Below are positions 1 through 11,500 of a DNA stretch of 64,000 bases, in pieces. Made by a program: the position numbers and the translations under genes. The notes under the pieces are model-generated. The model searched no databases. It worked only from the letters and a program-made list of their open reading frames with translations, and was not told the origin of the DNA. Origin of the DNA: Neodiprion pinetum (lineage: Eukaryota > Arthropoda > Insecta > Hymenoptera > Diprionidae); NCBI RefSeq assembly GCF_021155775.2, contig NC_060235.2, positions 22,825,598 through 22,889,597 on the forward strand, written 5' to 3'. Each line of letters starts with the position of its first letter. The first letter of the stretch is position 1.

Positions 1-895
1 ATTTTACAACTCAGAAGGACCTCATCCCGGTTCCCGTATATCAAATCACTTCAGGCCTTGAATATCCTGACGCCTAAAAGCTACCGATCAAAAACTTGTA
101 ACGTGAAGTCGAATTATTGCGTCCTGCGATCGATTTCAACATCGCGGCGACACGGTATGTTTTACCTCTTTAACGCGCAAGAACGTATCAGAGTAGTAAA
201 TGAAAAGTACGACAAGACATTGGAGTGTGTAAAAAAGAAAATGACGGTGTCAAGGGTGACCAGCGTTAAAGTCTGCTCGTTATCAGGGAACAGTGTCCGT
301 GGTCCATTCGTACATCCAAGACCATATACTGTCGGATCGATATCATTGGCACGGAGTGACAGTGAACAAAAGTCAAGCCGGTATTTCGTTCAGAGTAATC
401 ACAGTGACAACGAGACAAAGAGGTAGATTATGCAAGGCACCTTGAAAGGGATATCCAGTGAAGCAGGGTCGCATCATGGAGAAGTTTGTGGTAACCGTCA
501 TCTCACGTCGATGATCGGATGATGCGTGGTATCAGCGCGGTTGCGATCCGTGACAGAGAGCAAGGCGCTGGTCACAGGGGTCACATACACACGGAGAACA
601 CTGCCAATGGGGGGTGGTCGATAATCACTGTCAAGCACAAATACGAAACCGTAAAACTCGCGGTCTTTCACCGTCCGACCGATTTCTGCTCCTCGCAGAT
701 CGGCGCCCTCGTTCTCACTGAACTTTGTCACGACTCTGCGCGGCCGCTCGGCCGTCGGAGGCTGCCGCCCCCTCTTCTTCCGGGGGCAATTTCGGAGGGG
801 CGAGGCCTTGCCGCCTCTTCCGGCGTCCCAGCCGCGAGTCTTGACGCCACGCAAGCTCCGCCCCCCTTCAAAAGCCCACAACGATGCACAACTAA
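1..895. other. Spacer, no gene recognised
   Basis: ORFs here are short and show no known motif. G+C rises between about 720 and 860. I see no splice-supported coding exon. Confidence 0.5.
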
Positions 896-955
<60 letters not shown>

Positions 956-961
956 TTCTCT
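896..961. repeat. (TC)n microsatellite
   Basis: Nearly pure TC dinucleotides over about 65 bp with two TTTC interruptions. Both long overlapping ORFs in this area (498-1037 minus, 519-1244 plus) run through it as Ser-Leu or Arg-Glu runs and are artefacts. Confidence 0.95.
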
Positions 962-1230
962 GATCCTGCAGTTCCAATCGCTCCCCCCCTTCGCTGTCAA
1001 TCTCTCTTTCGCTGCACCCTGGCGCTGCATCCGCCATGTTCTGCGCCTCCTGACTTCCATTTTGTCATCGCTTCTTCACTGTCAGCCTCGATTACGTCCT
1101 GCGTTACCGTCCTTTGCATGGTCGCAACATACTCGTCACCATTTCGATTATGTCCTCGATCAGGGAATGGCACACTGTCAAAAATGTGGCGTCGATCTTT
1201 TTGTACTCAATTCCGAAGTTCAGTATCAGA

Positions 1231-1397
1231 TAATGTTGGACTGACGTCTGGTGGTGTTTAATTTGACCTCAGACGGTATTGGATTATCAACAGATGATGT
1301 TAGATATGACCTAAGAGAGTATTGGATTGACGTAATGAGACAGTGTTAGATTTCAGCTGAGACAATTCTATCGAACTAACGTCATCTAGTGTTAGCA
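1231..1397. repeat. Degenerate ~22-bp tandem repeat
   Basis: About eight diverged units of 21-24 bp with rough consensus TRTTRGATNTGACNTNAGACRG. Unit starts, each TGTT or TATT, fall near 1233, 1255, 1277, 1298, 1320, 1344 and 1390, with one TTCT unit near 1366. No coding meaning is seen. It lies about 130 bp before the first Penelope-like remnant. Confidence 0.7.
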
Positions 1398-1591
1398 AAT
1401 TATATTTTCCGGAAGTTCACATAAAAATATTCACACAATGTACGTACAATATTGGGCACACAATTTCAATCTGTGAACAGCGGAATGAGTTGAAGTTCGT
1501 GACCGTGTAGATAATTATGACTGTTTGTTTGATTTCGTTGGATGAGGGTCAGAGTTGAAATGACCCGAATTAAGAACCAGTTTTATTGTTC

Positions 1592-1636
1592 TATACGACG
1601 CTTCGGCAGGCCCTGCCTACCATCCTCAGGTTTCTT
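1592..1636 (-). ncRNA. Hammerhead-like core in left terminal repeat of Penelope-like remnant 1
   Basis: On the minus strand the order is CTGAGGA, a seven-pair hairpin stem (GGTAGGC/GCCTGCC, one wobble, loop AGG), then GAAG where GAAA is expected. The mutated core suggests an inactive copy. See the copy at 2413-2460. Confidence 0.4.
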
Positions 1637-1803
1637 TAATACGTCTTGGATCAATTCCTCTCGTTGATGGCCTGTCACAAAACATTAGAAAGATACTATC
1701 GAAAGAGTGCATTAATGTTTCGTGTAAAATTATTAACACTTTGAATAATATATTTACATGTTTAAAGTCGAAAACAGCCACACTAGAACAAAATAACATT
1801 CTA

Positions 1804-1930
1804 TGAAAAATTGAATGTAAAGATTGTGACAAATGTTGCAAAGGTCATTTCTCACAGCATTTCAAAAAAAGAATGACAAATCATAAGTATGATCTCAAAA
1901 CGCGTGATCCTGAGGCTCATCAAAGAAATG
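1804..1930 (+). pseudogene. Decayed GIY-YIG endonuclease fragment of a Penelope-like element
   Basis: One + frame carries the CKDC pair and then K-G where YIG should be, followed by R..NH in place of R..EH. The catalytic Tyr-Ile-Gly is lost. It is recognisable only beside the better-kept copy at 4945-5315, and later codons are interrupted. Confidence 0.6.
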
Positions 1931-2412
1931 ATACCCAAAAACAATACTGACAATGGAAAAACTGACGTTCAAAACCTCACGATGAGTCACCTCTATTCGG
2001 ACATCATTTAAAATTGTCTTTATAAATTGACATAAACTGTTATGTAAACAATTAGGCAAATCCACCAACAAACATGTAAATAGGCAGATGACATTCAAAG
2101 TTTGTTGTTAATTTAAATATTAAGAGAACAGGTAGCTTAGTCAATGTAAGTTGGTATTCACTTCCTTCTCGGACACTGTGGAATAAACGTTAAGTGTTAA
2201 GCAATGTCGATTTATGTGAGTGAAAAAGTTGTTAATTTTCCGTTGTAGTTTAAATATTACGATCAATTTTCACACTTGGCATTCACGTACAATATCAAAA
2301 TTGAAAATTAGTTTAACACAATATCGATAAATTCCTAACTGTTCGATGTTCTTAACGTGACAGTTAGTGATGAAATGTAATTCAGGTAAAAATCTGTGAT
2401 TTTTTGTATATT

Positions 2413-2460
2413 GAAGAAACCTGATGACGGTAGGCAGGGCCTGGGGAAACGTCGTGCAGA
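2413..2460 (+). ncRNA. Hammerhead-like core in right terminal repeat of Penelope-like remnant 1
   Basis: The + strand has CTGATGA, a G+C-rich segment with a weakened hairpin, GAAA, then CGTC, which can supply a two-pair helix III and the cleavage nucleotide. Penelope-like elements are known to carry hammerhead ribozymes in their terminal repeats. Mutations in helix II make activity unlikely here. Confidence 0.45.
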
Positions 2461-2527
2461 ACAATAAAATTGGATGCTTAATTCGCATCGTTTCAACCCT
2501 GACCGCCATCCAACGAAATCAAATAGT

Positions 2528-4437
2528 CGGTACAGCACAGTATTCAGTTAATTCGCCGTGTCTAGGTGTTCCGAATAATTTAAGGAAGATGACATCGTCT
2601 CTTGTTCGATAATTTCCGAGTACCTACCGATTTCAGATAACCTGCTATAAAATCAAAGCTTTTTCGGTTCTGATCGGCGAAATTACCTGCACGGTAGTTG
2701 ACGGGTCCCATTTGGCTCCGATTAGACGGGAAGTCGTGTTTCTGCGCCATGTTGTTGGGTCACGGTACTCTTGCTTCGCATCCTGTTGTATGTGTAAACC
2801 GATTTTTGTACGGTGGTATACGAAGCGCGTGTAGTTACCGCATATACTGCGGCGTCATTTCCTTCGTGTAAACTAAAACTCGGTCTAAAAGAATAAAAGA
2901 ACAAAACAGAAGAAAGACAGAGGAGTGAAAAGAGAAACAGAAGAATAGATATCGTTGCGTATCCCATTGGAAATCGTCATTGACGTGTGAAAATTCTTCC
3001 AGGTTAAACATTCACGATTAATCATGTCGCGGGGTTTGTTTTTAGAAGGTCGCGATCGCTGTGAATCACTGTAATTAATCTAACCGGTCAATGAGCTGCA
3101 GCGATGCTGATTAGCAATGTCGATCAAATCGGCACTAAATCAATCCGATCGTAAATCCGCGCCGAGTGCACGATTAATCAATCGATCACAACGGTGTAAC
3201 CTGGAAAAATACTGTTTCCAAAAGTTGCAACGAAAGATTAGCACAGCTGGGTGAGCAAATAAAGAATCTTCCAAGATCCGACCGCAAGATGCATTCATGG
3301 TTGAAACGGACAATGATTCGTCGCGTCACGAGCTTCCTGACTGTTACCTGAAGCGCACGGTAGATTTACGGCGTTCATCCGACCGCAGTTTTCTGCTCGG
3401 TCTTATCTAATGGTAAATTCGTTTTCATACTTCAATTGACACTCGCTCGCTGCAGTGTGCAGGTATTTACGATGCGGTCACCATTGCTTGACGTTATTTA
3501 CGACCGTAACGGGTAGCGCGATGCATCCGCGTTTAGTTTCCACCCTTGAACGTCGTCTCTGAGAACGGTTGCGACTTTCTACCACGCGGTGTTTTCCTCT
3601 TTTGCCTCTTCCTCGATCCGCATCACCGGTAATTCAGTATCCAGGCTCCAAGATTCAAGATAAATACCGGAATTCAATGTCGATTTAACGCCACCTGACG
3701 CGTCTAATTCCGAAACTGCCCATTAAAAGTTCTTCATATTACGGTCTTCCAAACCTGCCGATTTTCGTAGATTTTAACACCAGCGTTTTAAGAGGGTAGT
3801 CCGGAATTATTGAGGACCGCGAAGCTGCGAAGCATGGCTTCCAAGACGGAGGCAGCGAAAACCGAGAGTGGTGGCTACCTGTTCACCCGGGGCGGCGAGT
3901 AAGTGAAGTAGCATGAAGACATTAGCGAGTTTGTTTGACCGGGCGACTCGGCGGGTGGTCATTTGGATCTCGAGTAATGTCAACGGTCCGGGTTCCTCCT
4001 CGTGATGCCACGTTAGCGCGCCCCAGGGCGCAAGCTCGACTGAAAGGGCTCGCCGGCGTGGCCTCGCCATTTTATTTACAGACTCCGAATAACGCGCCGC
4101 CCCGCTTCCCGCATCTCGGGCCCATTCTCTTCACCCCGGGACCCACGTAGTCTTCTTCAACGCCATATCTCTCCTCCTAGTTGTCTCAAACACGTTGTAC
4201 AGTAACAAACATTGATTATTTCCGGTACGTTGCAGCACTCGGCATAACCGATTCCTTTCTACTTTTTCTTCACTCTTGGTTACATTCCGCACTCCTAGAC
4301 TCGGAGAAGATCAGGATCAGGGCTCAATGTCGTCGGGCTTTTCCTTCGTCGACTCATCCTTCGTTCAATTATCCGTCACAAGCACGAGCGACGATGGTCA
4401 CTGCCGATAGTAGTATCTACACTCTAAGAACGGCGAT
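2528..4437. other. Spacer between the two Penelope-like remnants
   Basis: AT-rich to mixed sequence. A G+C-richer patch at 3800-4150 gives overlapping ORFs on both strands without motifs. No exon or RNA gene recognised. Confidence 0.45.
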
Positions 4438-4451
4438 GTTAAGATAAGTGT
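4438..4451. repeat. Target-site duplication, left copy (element 2)
   Basis: gttaagataagtgt, identical to 5515-5528 and directly abutting the inverted repeat. Confidence 0.85.
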
Positions 4452-4495
4452 TGTTGTAGGATCTTGGAAATGTAAGTCATTAATTTAACAACAAG

Positions 4496-4542
4496 TTTTT
4501 GCTGTCAACGTTTCGACTCTGATCGGAGTCATCCTCAGGACA
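4496..4542 (-). ncRNA. Hammerhead ribozyme-like motif, left terminal repeat of element 2
   Basis: The same motif as at 5386-5432, on the minus strand and identical through core and stem II. The two copies in opposite orientation are part of the inverted terminal repeats. Confidence 0.58.
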
Positions 4543-4944
4543 ATTTAATGCATCTATTGAAAACATCCGATTGTAGTACATTGTTGGTACAGGGTCGGAA
4601 CAACATTATGATATATAAGAGAATGAGTGTGGATGAGAAGAAGAAAGTAAGCAAATATGTGTATAAACGTGTGAGCTAAGTGGGAGGTCGTTCGCATCAC
4701 GCAAATAAGAAGGTCGTTCGAATACCTTGTTGATGATTAAAATATAAACAGTCAATTTTTAAAATACAATAACGTTCTGTTACGAACATTGACGAAAGAA
4801 AGTTGAAGGACATGAGTAAATAAAATAAACCGTTTCTTGCGCCGATTGAACATAGATAAGAAAGAGGAGTGATTAGAGGTGTAAACGTGTGAGATAATTG
4901 AGAAGGTCGTCCTTAACCATACGATGAAGAGGTCGTTGAACTGC

Positions 4945-5315
4945 CTAAGCCTTCATATCCTTGATTAATTTAATGTAAATTTCGCTTAAATTTTCAATGT
5001 CTTGTCTAAGATTGACAGAATTGGTATGATCGGCGATGTTACACATTTCTAACACTAGTCTATTATAATATCGAGGTTCTTTATGCAATATCTTAGCATT
5101 ATCAAAGTCAAAATGGTGGTTTAAGGACATTGCATGTTTTGTTAAAGCCGTATAATGGTCGTCTGAATCTTTGAAGTTGTTTTTATGTTCATTGATTCTT
5201 ACATTTAAGCAACGGCTAGTTTGTCCAATGTATGGCTTTTTGCAATCTTTGCAACAGAATTTATACACTAAGTTTGATTGTTTTCCCAGTGGTAATTTAT
5301 CTTTCCCCTATCTTT
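4945..5315 (-). pseudogene. GIY-YIG endonuclease domain fragment of Penelope-like element
   Basis: The minus frame is open from about 5315, inside the terminal repeat, to a stop at 4945. It reads LPLGKQSNLVYKFCCKDC, then KKPYIGQTSR and R.NEHKNNF. VYK stands for the GIY strand, YIG is intact, the Cys pairs between them are typical of Penelope endonucleases, and R..EH follows. About 107 residues follow the first Met at 5268. In a full element this domain is the C-terminus of an RT-endonuclease that nicks the target for retrotransposition. Here the RT is missing, so it is not autonomous. Confidence 0.82.
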
Positions 5316-5385
5316 ATATCATAATGTTGTTCCGACCCGGTACCGGCAATCTACTACAATCAGATGTTTTCAATAGATGCATTAA

Positions 5386-5432
5386 ATTGTCCTGAGGATG
5401 ACTCCGATCAGAGTCGAAACGTTGACAGCAAA
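5386..5432 (+). ncRNA. Hammerhead ribozyme-like motif, right terminal repeat of element 2
   Basis: The order is helix I strand TTGTC, core CTGAGGA, helix II GACTC/GAGTC with a six-base loop, core GAAA, a minimal two-pair helix III (AC/GT), T at the cleavage position, then GACAG closing helix I. One extra T lies between the core and helix II. This matches the tiny-helix-III hammerheads known from Penelope-like elements, which tend to work as dimers. Activity is inference. Confidence 0.6.
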
Positions 5433-5514
5433 AACTTGATGTTAAATTAATGACCTACATTTCCAAGATCCTACAACAACACGTATACCACAAGGTCAAG
5501 ATCATTTTTTCAAA

Positions 5515-5528
5515 GTTAAGATAAGTGT
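5515..5528. repeat. Target-site duplication, right copy (element 2)
   Basis: gttaagataagtgt, identical to 4438-4451. About 30 bp of extra sequence lies between the end of the clear inverted repeat (~5485) and this copy. Confidence 0.85.
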
Positions 5529-8500
5529 ACCAGTTATCGACACGCTTAGACCCAATTATTGACCCTTTTACTTTCCAAAATTATAAATTGTTAAAGGCTA
5601 CAAATTTATTTATTGGTAATTTTAGAACTAAGGATCAAACAGGTACAACCGAAAAAAGGTCTATGACTGGGACAGGGTCAGTAACTGGTACACTTACCTT
5701 ACTGACTGAAACTGGTCGGTGTGGACTAGTACAAAAGAATTATTGTGGTCGATTCTGAAATTTCAACATGTGAAAGTGTTAAACTGGGATCAAATTATAG
5801 ACATTCAATATCACAAGTGTCAGATTGATTTTTAATAATACCGTCTAGAGTTCAATACCGCGTTTTTCCGACTCTTTTCCCATCTACGAGAGAGTAAAAT
5901 TCGGATCGGTGTATCGAGTAATCGCGTCCCAAACTCATTGCGATAATGTTTTTCACTCTTCTCAGTTCGAAACAAGGATCTTGCAAGTTTTCCAAGAAAG
6001 TTCATTCAATACTAGAAATTCGATGACATTGATTACCGATGTCGACCGAATCGGGTCCCCAATTACGATATTTGAACGCCAGCTCGTAATCCGCTATGAA
6101 CTCGATTGACATCGGCGATACTTTGATTCCCGCATCGACTATTTCACAAACTATAAGACTTGGGCCGGTCCCGAACAGCCACGATGTAAAAAGTAAAGTT
6201 CGTCGTGGACAAGTCGAGTTTTTTTGAATTCCATCCCAGGGTGCACTGCAGCAGTGTGACGTGATAATTCGGTGCAGTTGGTATTCCGCCTACTGTCCCG
6301 GCTCCAAGAAGAGCACTGCAGCCTAGGCTGTATAGTAATTACCTAGCTGGGCGCTGCTCGCTTCCGTTAATTTTGCGCCTGCAGTCCAACAGCCGAGTCG
6401 TATATCAGGCATGATGAGTTTACGGCGCGGGGTCGTATAGCCATCATTTCTTCACTGCAACTTTTCGTGAGATGCCCATCGACCCCCGAACAATGCGCTC
6501 CGGGACCCACAGATTTACAGTCGTCCCGGGGCCAGTCAGACCCACCCCCGTCTTCTCGTTGACCCGGGACTAACGGCAACCTGGACGTAAGACCGGCAAC
6601 ATTTGGACTTTTGCCTTCGACCCCCCGTCGCCCCGACTCTGTGAACTTGTCAACATCCTTGTACCCGGGCCGCTTCTGCGACGGTAGCCTTCGAAAGATC
6701 TTCCCTCTTTTCATCCCCCGTTTTAACCGTGAAACAATTACCTCGACGTTCGGAGCTTTGTGCGCTCAGAAGGTGTCTTCATCTCCTCATCACTGAGAAA
6801 AATATATCTATGAGTCGTGTTTACAATCCGGGAACTGTAATTTTCATTTCTTAAGATGAACGAAAAATCTTTAGTCCTGCGTTCAAAGTTTGAATGAGGT
6901 TTTTTACTGTTACCAACGATATTTTTCATATTCGAACAGTTATTTTAACGATTCATCCGTTTTACGGGAATTCTCTGGTACAGGGATTACACGTACATAC
7001 ATGTATTGGGGTGTATCGAAAAATTAAAAAACTCTTGGCTACCCTCAAAAATCAAAGATATCATCGAAATCAAGGTCTCCGTGCAATGATTAGATTTTTT
7101 GACAATATACAGGGGGCGCGTGGGACGTTTAAAAACGCCATTTTTAGCATTAAATTCACTTTATCACTGATAAACGGAAACAGATGAATCAAAAAATTCT
7201 GCATTTTTTATACAAGGTGCCCGGATATGTACTCTTTCAAACCCATATTCACCGAACATTAACAAATGGTTCATATATTCGAAAAAAAATCTCTGAAAAT
7301 CAATATATATATATATATATATATATTTAACGAAATTTTTCTCAGTATTTAATTAACCGATGAACCGGTTTCCGAATGCCTCAACAAATAGCTAATTTCT
7401 TCTGGTTTCGTACTGTTGCAATAACTATCTGCAACGCTGTATATCGTACATAATATACAACGATGATTATTCTTCTTCGACAAATTCGTGCCGAACCAAT
7501 CGCTTTTCCACGGAAATTTTCGAACCAGTCTTGCTTATCGTCTACATCACTCTGTTACATCTGGACTGTAAATATTGATTCTCTACTTTTACACGGAACA
7601 AAGTGTTAAAAATAACTTGAGAAAAATACTAATATTTCTTCTCTCGGATTGTTCTCGTTTTGTGCAAATATATAATTTGCAAGAATTAGTGCTCGATAAA
7701 AAAAAAAAACGTCGATTTATGATCCGTTTAAGGTTCTGTCACGCGTACAATATTTATATCTACAAAAAAACAAAAAAATAAATAAATAAAATAAAACAAA
7801 TAAATAAATAAACAAAATAGAAGCAGAGTTAAAATTTTGCCTCAGCATGAGTTAGAAGTTACTACATTACGTATCAAGTAATTACGTAAACCGTGCCGTT
7901 TGTCGAGCAGCGGGCAAAAGCAACAGCAGCAGGTATCTCTAGCGGGTAAATTGCGCAACGCGTCATGAATTCATATACCTGCACGGTTTCATATACGCAC
8001 AGGTATAGGTGTGCATAGACGCAACTATGCGTGCGAACACATTTAAACGATTGCAGATACCGTTTTTACACTTGCAAAATCGGCCGAGGCTCGTGTCCAC
8101 AATATTGTGAATTTTTGCCGTGGGTTTTTTGCCCGTTGCGATACATATCGTACAGCCTCGAAGGTCTCTGATCATTTTTGCTGGGATAAAAATTGCGCTG
8201 GATATACTAGATAAAAGAAATGTAACGATGCGGTGAAACGATCCGCGTTCGATTGTCGCGTTCAATCGTATCCCGAATATATGTATAGGCATTGATATTA
8301 CAATACAGAAGAAAAGAATTTTTCGTTGCACAGTCGTTGCTCTTAGTCATGATCGTAATTTTTTATCTCCCATCTTATCTTCGACGCGGTTGCAATCGTT
8401 GTGATATTATAAAAGAATTTCGTCCTTGCCGTTACGTACAATATACCCGATGCAGGAATGCCGCGATTTACGATAGCGAGATTTTCTAAATTGGGAAACG

Positions 8501-11500
8501 CGGCCTTTGTACAATACGATCGTTTTATACATCGCGTATATTTGTAATAGATCGCGCAATGTTTAGCCTGTGAGAATAATGTCGGATATACAATCTTTGC
8601 TTTCCTTGATCTTTGAATGAGTAAAAAATGAATAAGAAAGAAAAGGAAAAAAAAAAAGAAAAATTACGAAACGAAATAACGGAGAAGAAGAACGATTCCA
8701 CTTTATCTCTCTCGGAGCAAAGAGTACAGCTGCGGATTTATAGGCGTGAATACCGACCGAGGAAGGAAGACGACGATCCGGAGATAAAAAGAAGGCGCAG
8801 AAACGGTTGTGAGAGGGAGAGGGAGGGAAGGTGTGTATACACAATCCCGCAAAGTCGTTCAACGGAAAATGAATCGTGAAATTTTGATTAGCTTATTATT
8901 ATCAGCTGGACGTCGCGAGGCTAGAGAAGCATTAAACGGGGCCTAGCTCTAGGCTGCATTACCGCGGGACAATGGGAACAGGGAAGAATTTCATCGGACG
9001 TCGCGTCTTACGGCTCTCTGTACAATGTAAAACGCGGATGGGAACCCGGCTGATCCAAAAAGTACACGTTCCGATAACCTTAATTGAATCCCCGCTACGT
9101 CAAGTTCCTCGCGAAGCGGTTTATTCGGTCAGGAATAGGAATTGACGCGGCGCGGAAAAATCGCAACACCCGCAAAACGCGGCGCGAACCTGCATAACCG
9201 TTCGAAATTTCCCAATTTTTGGCGAAATCCCGAAGACAGGAGGATTTTCCTCCCCCCCTTTGACCTACGATTTGGCGCCTTCTTTATCCAGCGTCGAATT
9301 CACCGAGGAATATCGTTTTCCCGCGGCTCGGAATTCGGCTGCTTCTATGCACCGCAGCGTGAGGAAAAACCAGCCGCGAAATTCCGATCATTCACGCTCG
9401 CCTCGCATTATTCTCCTCCGATTTTTTTTTACTCCACCATCTTTCGAGCATCGACACGCCTTATTATTCCTTACGAAAATCTCGGACAGCTTGATCTCAG
9501 ATTCGTATGAATTTAGTACTGAGATCGGAAACGCAAATTATTTGCAACTCTTATACACTCAAGATTCTTCACGAAATTCTCACTTCTCGAAAAATCAGGA
9601 AAATCCATCTTATATCACTTTTTTACGCATTCCAAATTTTCCAAATCACCCAATTCCGACTCTGAAATGTTTTGCACCTCCTGTACAATTTCGACCTTCG
9701 GACGATCTGATCTCGAATATATTCGCATGCAGTTATCCCGAAGTAGAAAAATGTGTTCTTTGGACCGAGAGAAATTTTTATACTACAAAATTGTTTTCAT
9801 TTTTTACCACAACCGACAAAGAACGTAACAATTCTGGGTAGAAAACGGAAATTATTTTCACAGCATATCAGTAACCAGAAAATTAAGCACTGCTAATTGC
9901 AATCGCACTAAATGCACATCCACCGGTAGCATAAATTTTTTACACGACTTGAACAACATTCAAACCGTCATTCTAACGATTCACCTTCTCAATAAAAATT
10001 TTCTAGCAAGTTGACTATAAAAAACGAGACATCTTTTATCACTGTAGGCTTTAATTTTCTGATCACTGCATCCCTCGGGTGGAATTCGAGAAGCTAGAAG
10101 AATAAGGATGAAGCAGCGGGTCAATGGCTGACGCTTTGGGTGGATTTTGCTCTTATTTTCCGAACTACACGGCCGAGCATCGGTGCCATGGTATAAATTC
10201 TCACAGTATTTCGTCGGCTTGACCCTATGTTCGAGACTCGTGACCTCGTTCGGTAATTTTTTCCCTTTCTTGCTCGGTCCAATTCGTTTATTTTTTATTA
10301 TTTTTTTTTTCATTAATTCATGTATTTTCAATCCTTTTCTTATTTCTCTCCTCGGCTCGCATCTGCTGCACAGATAGGTATATTTTCATCGACTTTTTAC
10401 ACATCGCTCTGTCCGCTTTGACTTGGATCATTGTTGGGTAGGCTACGTATACTATAACCTGATCCTCGAGGACACGATTTTACGTTTTAACTCGAGTCGA
10501 GCGAGCTCGGGAAGGATTATATTATTCAGGATTATTATTATCCAGGATTATTATTATTATCATTGCATTACTTATTTTACCTCAGATGCTCGCGTCTTCG
10601 CAAGCTGTCATAATTTTTCTACGACAGATGCAAGCAAAGAAATAACCGAAGTTATAAATCGAGCTGAAGTAACGATTTTTCGATTCAAATTCTTTGAAAA
10701 TTGTAAACAATATAATTCTGTAGAATAAAATTGGAGAGTAACTACTTATTTTACTCAGAGGATTACTTTCTTTGTTTTCCTATCAAATCGGTTTCACTGA
10801 ATGGTAAATTTTTTCCAGATTATACCGATATTAATTTCGGTTAAGAAATAAGCAATGTCAAATTTTGTATTTAGAAAAAGTAGTAAAATCTGTTACATTG
10901 GATTGACAGAAAATAATTTCCTCAATAAAATAGGTATGAATGTATCAGCTCTCGTTTACGATTTTAGTACATTTTTTCGTCAAAGAATCGAAAAAGAAAT
11001 AGAAAATTGTACGAAAAATATGTACTGTAAAATTTGCATAAGTACTATAAAAATTCCCATCACCTCTTACATTTCATCACGGGAGAGTGGAACTAAAATG
11101 GAATAAAAAACGTGTTTGCTGCAGCGATCTGGAGAAGTGCAGAGACACGATTATTTCCAGTCTCTGTGTACAGTGCATGAAGTTAGAAAGTGAATTTCGT
11201 GGAATTCGTAGTCGCAAGTTTCCCGCGATTTACCTAACAACTAATTAACCCTCAACGATCTTTCTTTCTGCCGACTTGCAGACACGATCGATGATCGTTT
11301 TCTACATATTTTATGCCGCGCAGTTTATAATCTATAATTCGGTCAGGCTGAGGTAAATATAAAACAAAAACAACGCAAGATGGATAAAACTATGATAAAC
11401 AGGTAAACAAAAATAAAATTAATCCAAATAATCACGGAGTAAAAATTTCCTCCGCGATTCGCGAAACGGATCGACCAATAGAGAAGTCGATTATTGGTTT

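Larger units (their letters stand above)
1525..2527 (+). mobile_element. Penelope-like element remnant 1 with inverted terminal repeats
   Basis: Arms at about 1525-1642 and 2403-2527 are inverted copies of each other, around 85% identical by eye. Between them on the + strand, at about 1804-1930, a frame reads IECKDCDKCCKG followed by SQHFKKRMTNHKYDLK. It matches, in decayed form, the CKDCKKPYIGQTSR..R..EH pattern of the endonuclease in the element at 4452-5514. Later stops and frame breaks show it is dead. No reverse transcriptase domain is visible, so it is a 5'-truncated copy. No target-site duplication is clear. Confidence 0.75.
4452..5514 (-). mobile_element. Penelope-like element 2 (5'-truncated) with inverted terminal repeats and 14-bp TSD
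   Basis: The 1063-bp insert is flanked by a perfect direct repeat, gttaagataagtgt, at 4438-4451 and 5515-5528: a target-site duplication. Its ends, about 4452-4620 and 5310-5485, are long inverted copies of each other. Each includes the Penelope-type motif CCTGAGGATGACTC..GAGTCGAAAC. Between them a minus-strand frame encodes a GIY-YIG endonuclease. No reverse transcriptase is present. Short copies with inverted terminal segments are typical of Penelope-like retroelements. The clean TSD and open endonuclease frame suggest a younger insertion than the remnant at 1525-2527. Confidence 0.85.

Noticed and set aside
498..1244. Long overlapping ORFs on both strands (179 and 241 codons)
   Set aside because: Both run through the (TC)n tract at 896-961 and consist partly of Arg-Glu or Ser-Leu runs. 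No motif or splice support.
1231..1397. CRISPR-like array
   Set aside because: Units are degenerate and contiguous without unique spacers, and the genome is eukaryotic.
9260..9841. 193-codon plus ORF
   Set aside because: No motif. Its end overlaps a dispersed repeat. Ser/Phe/Asn-rich composition fits random AT-rich sequence.
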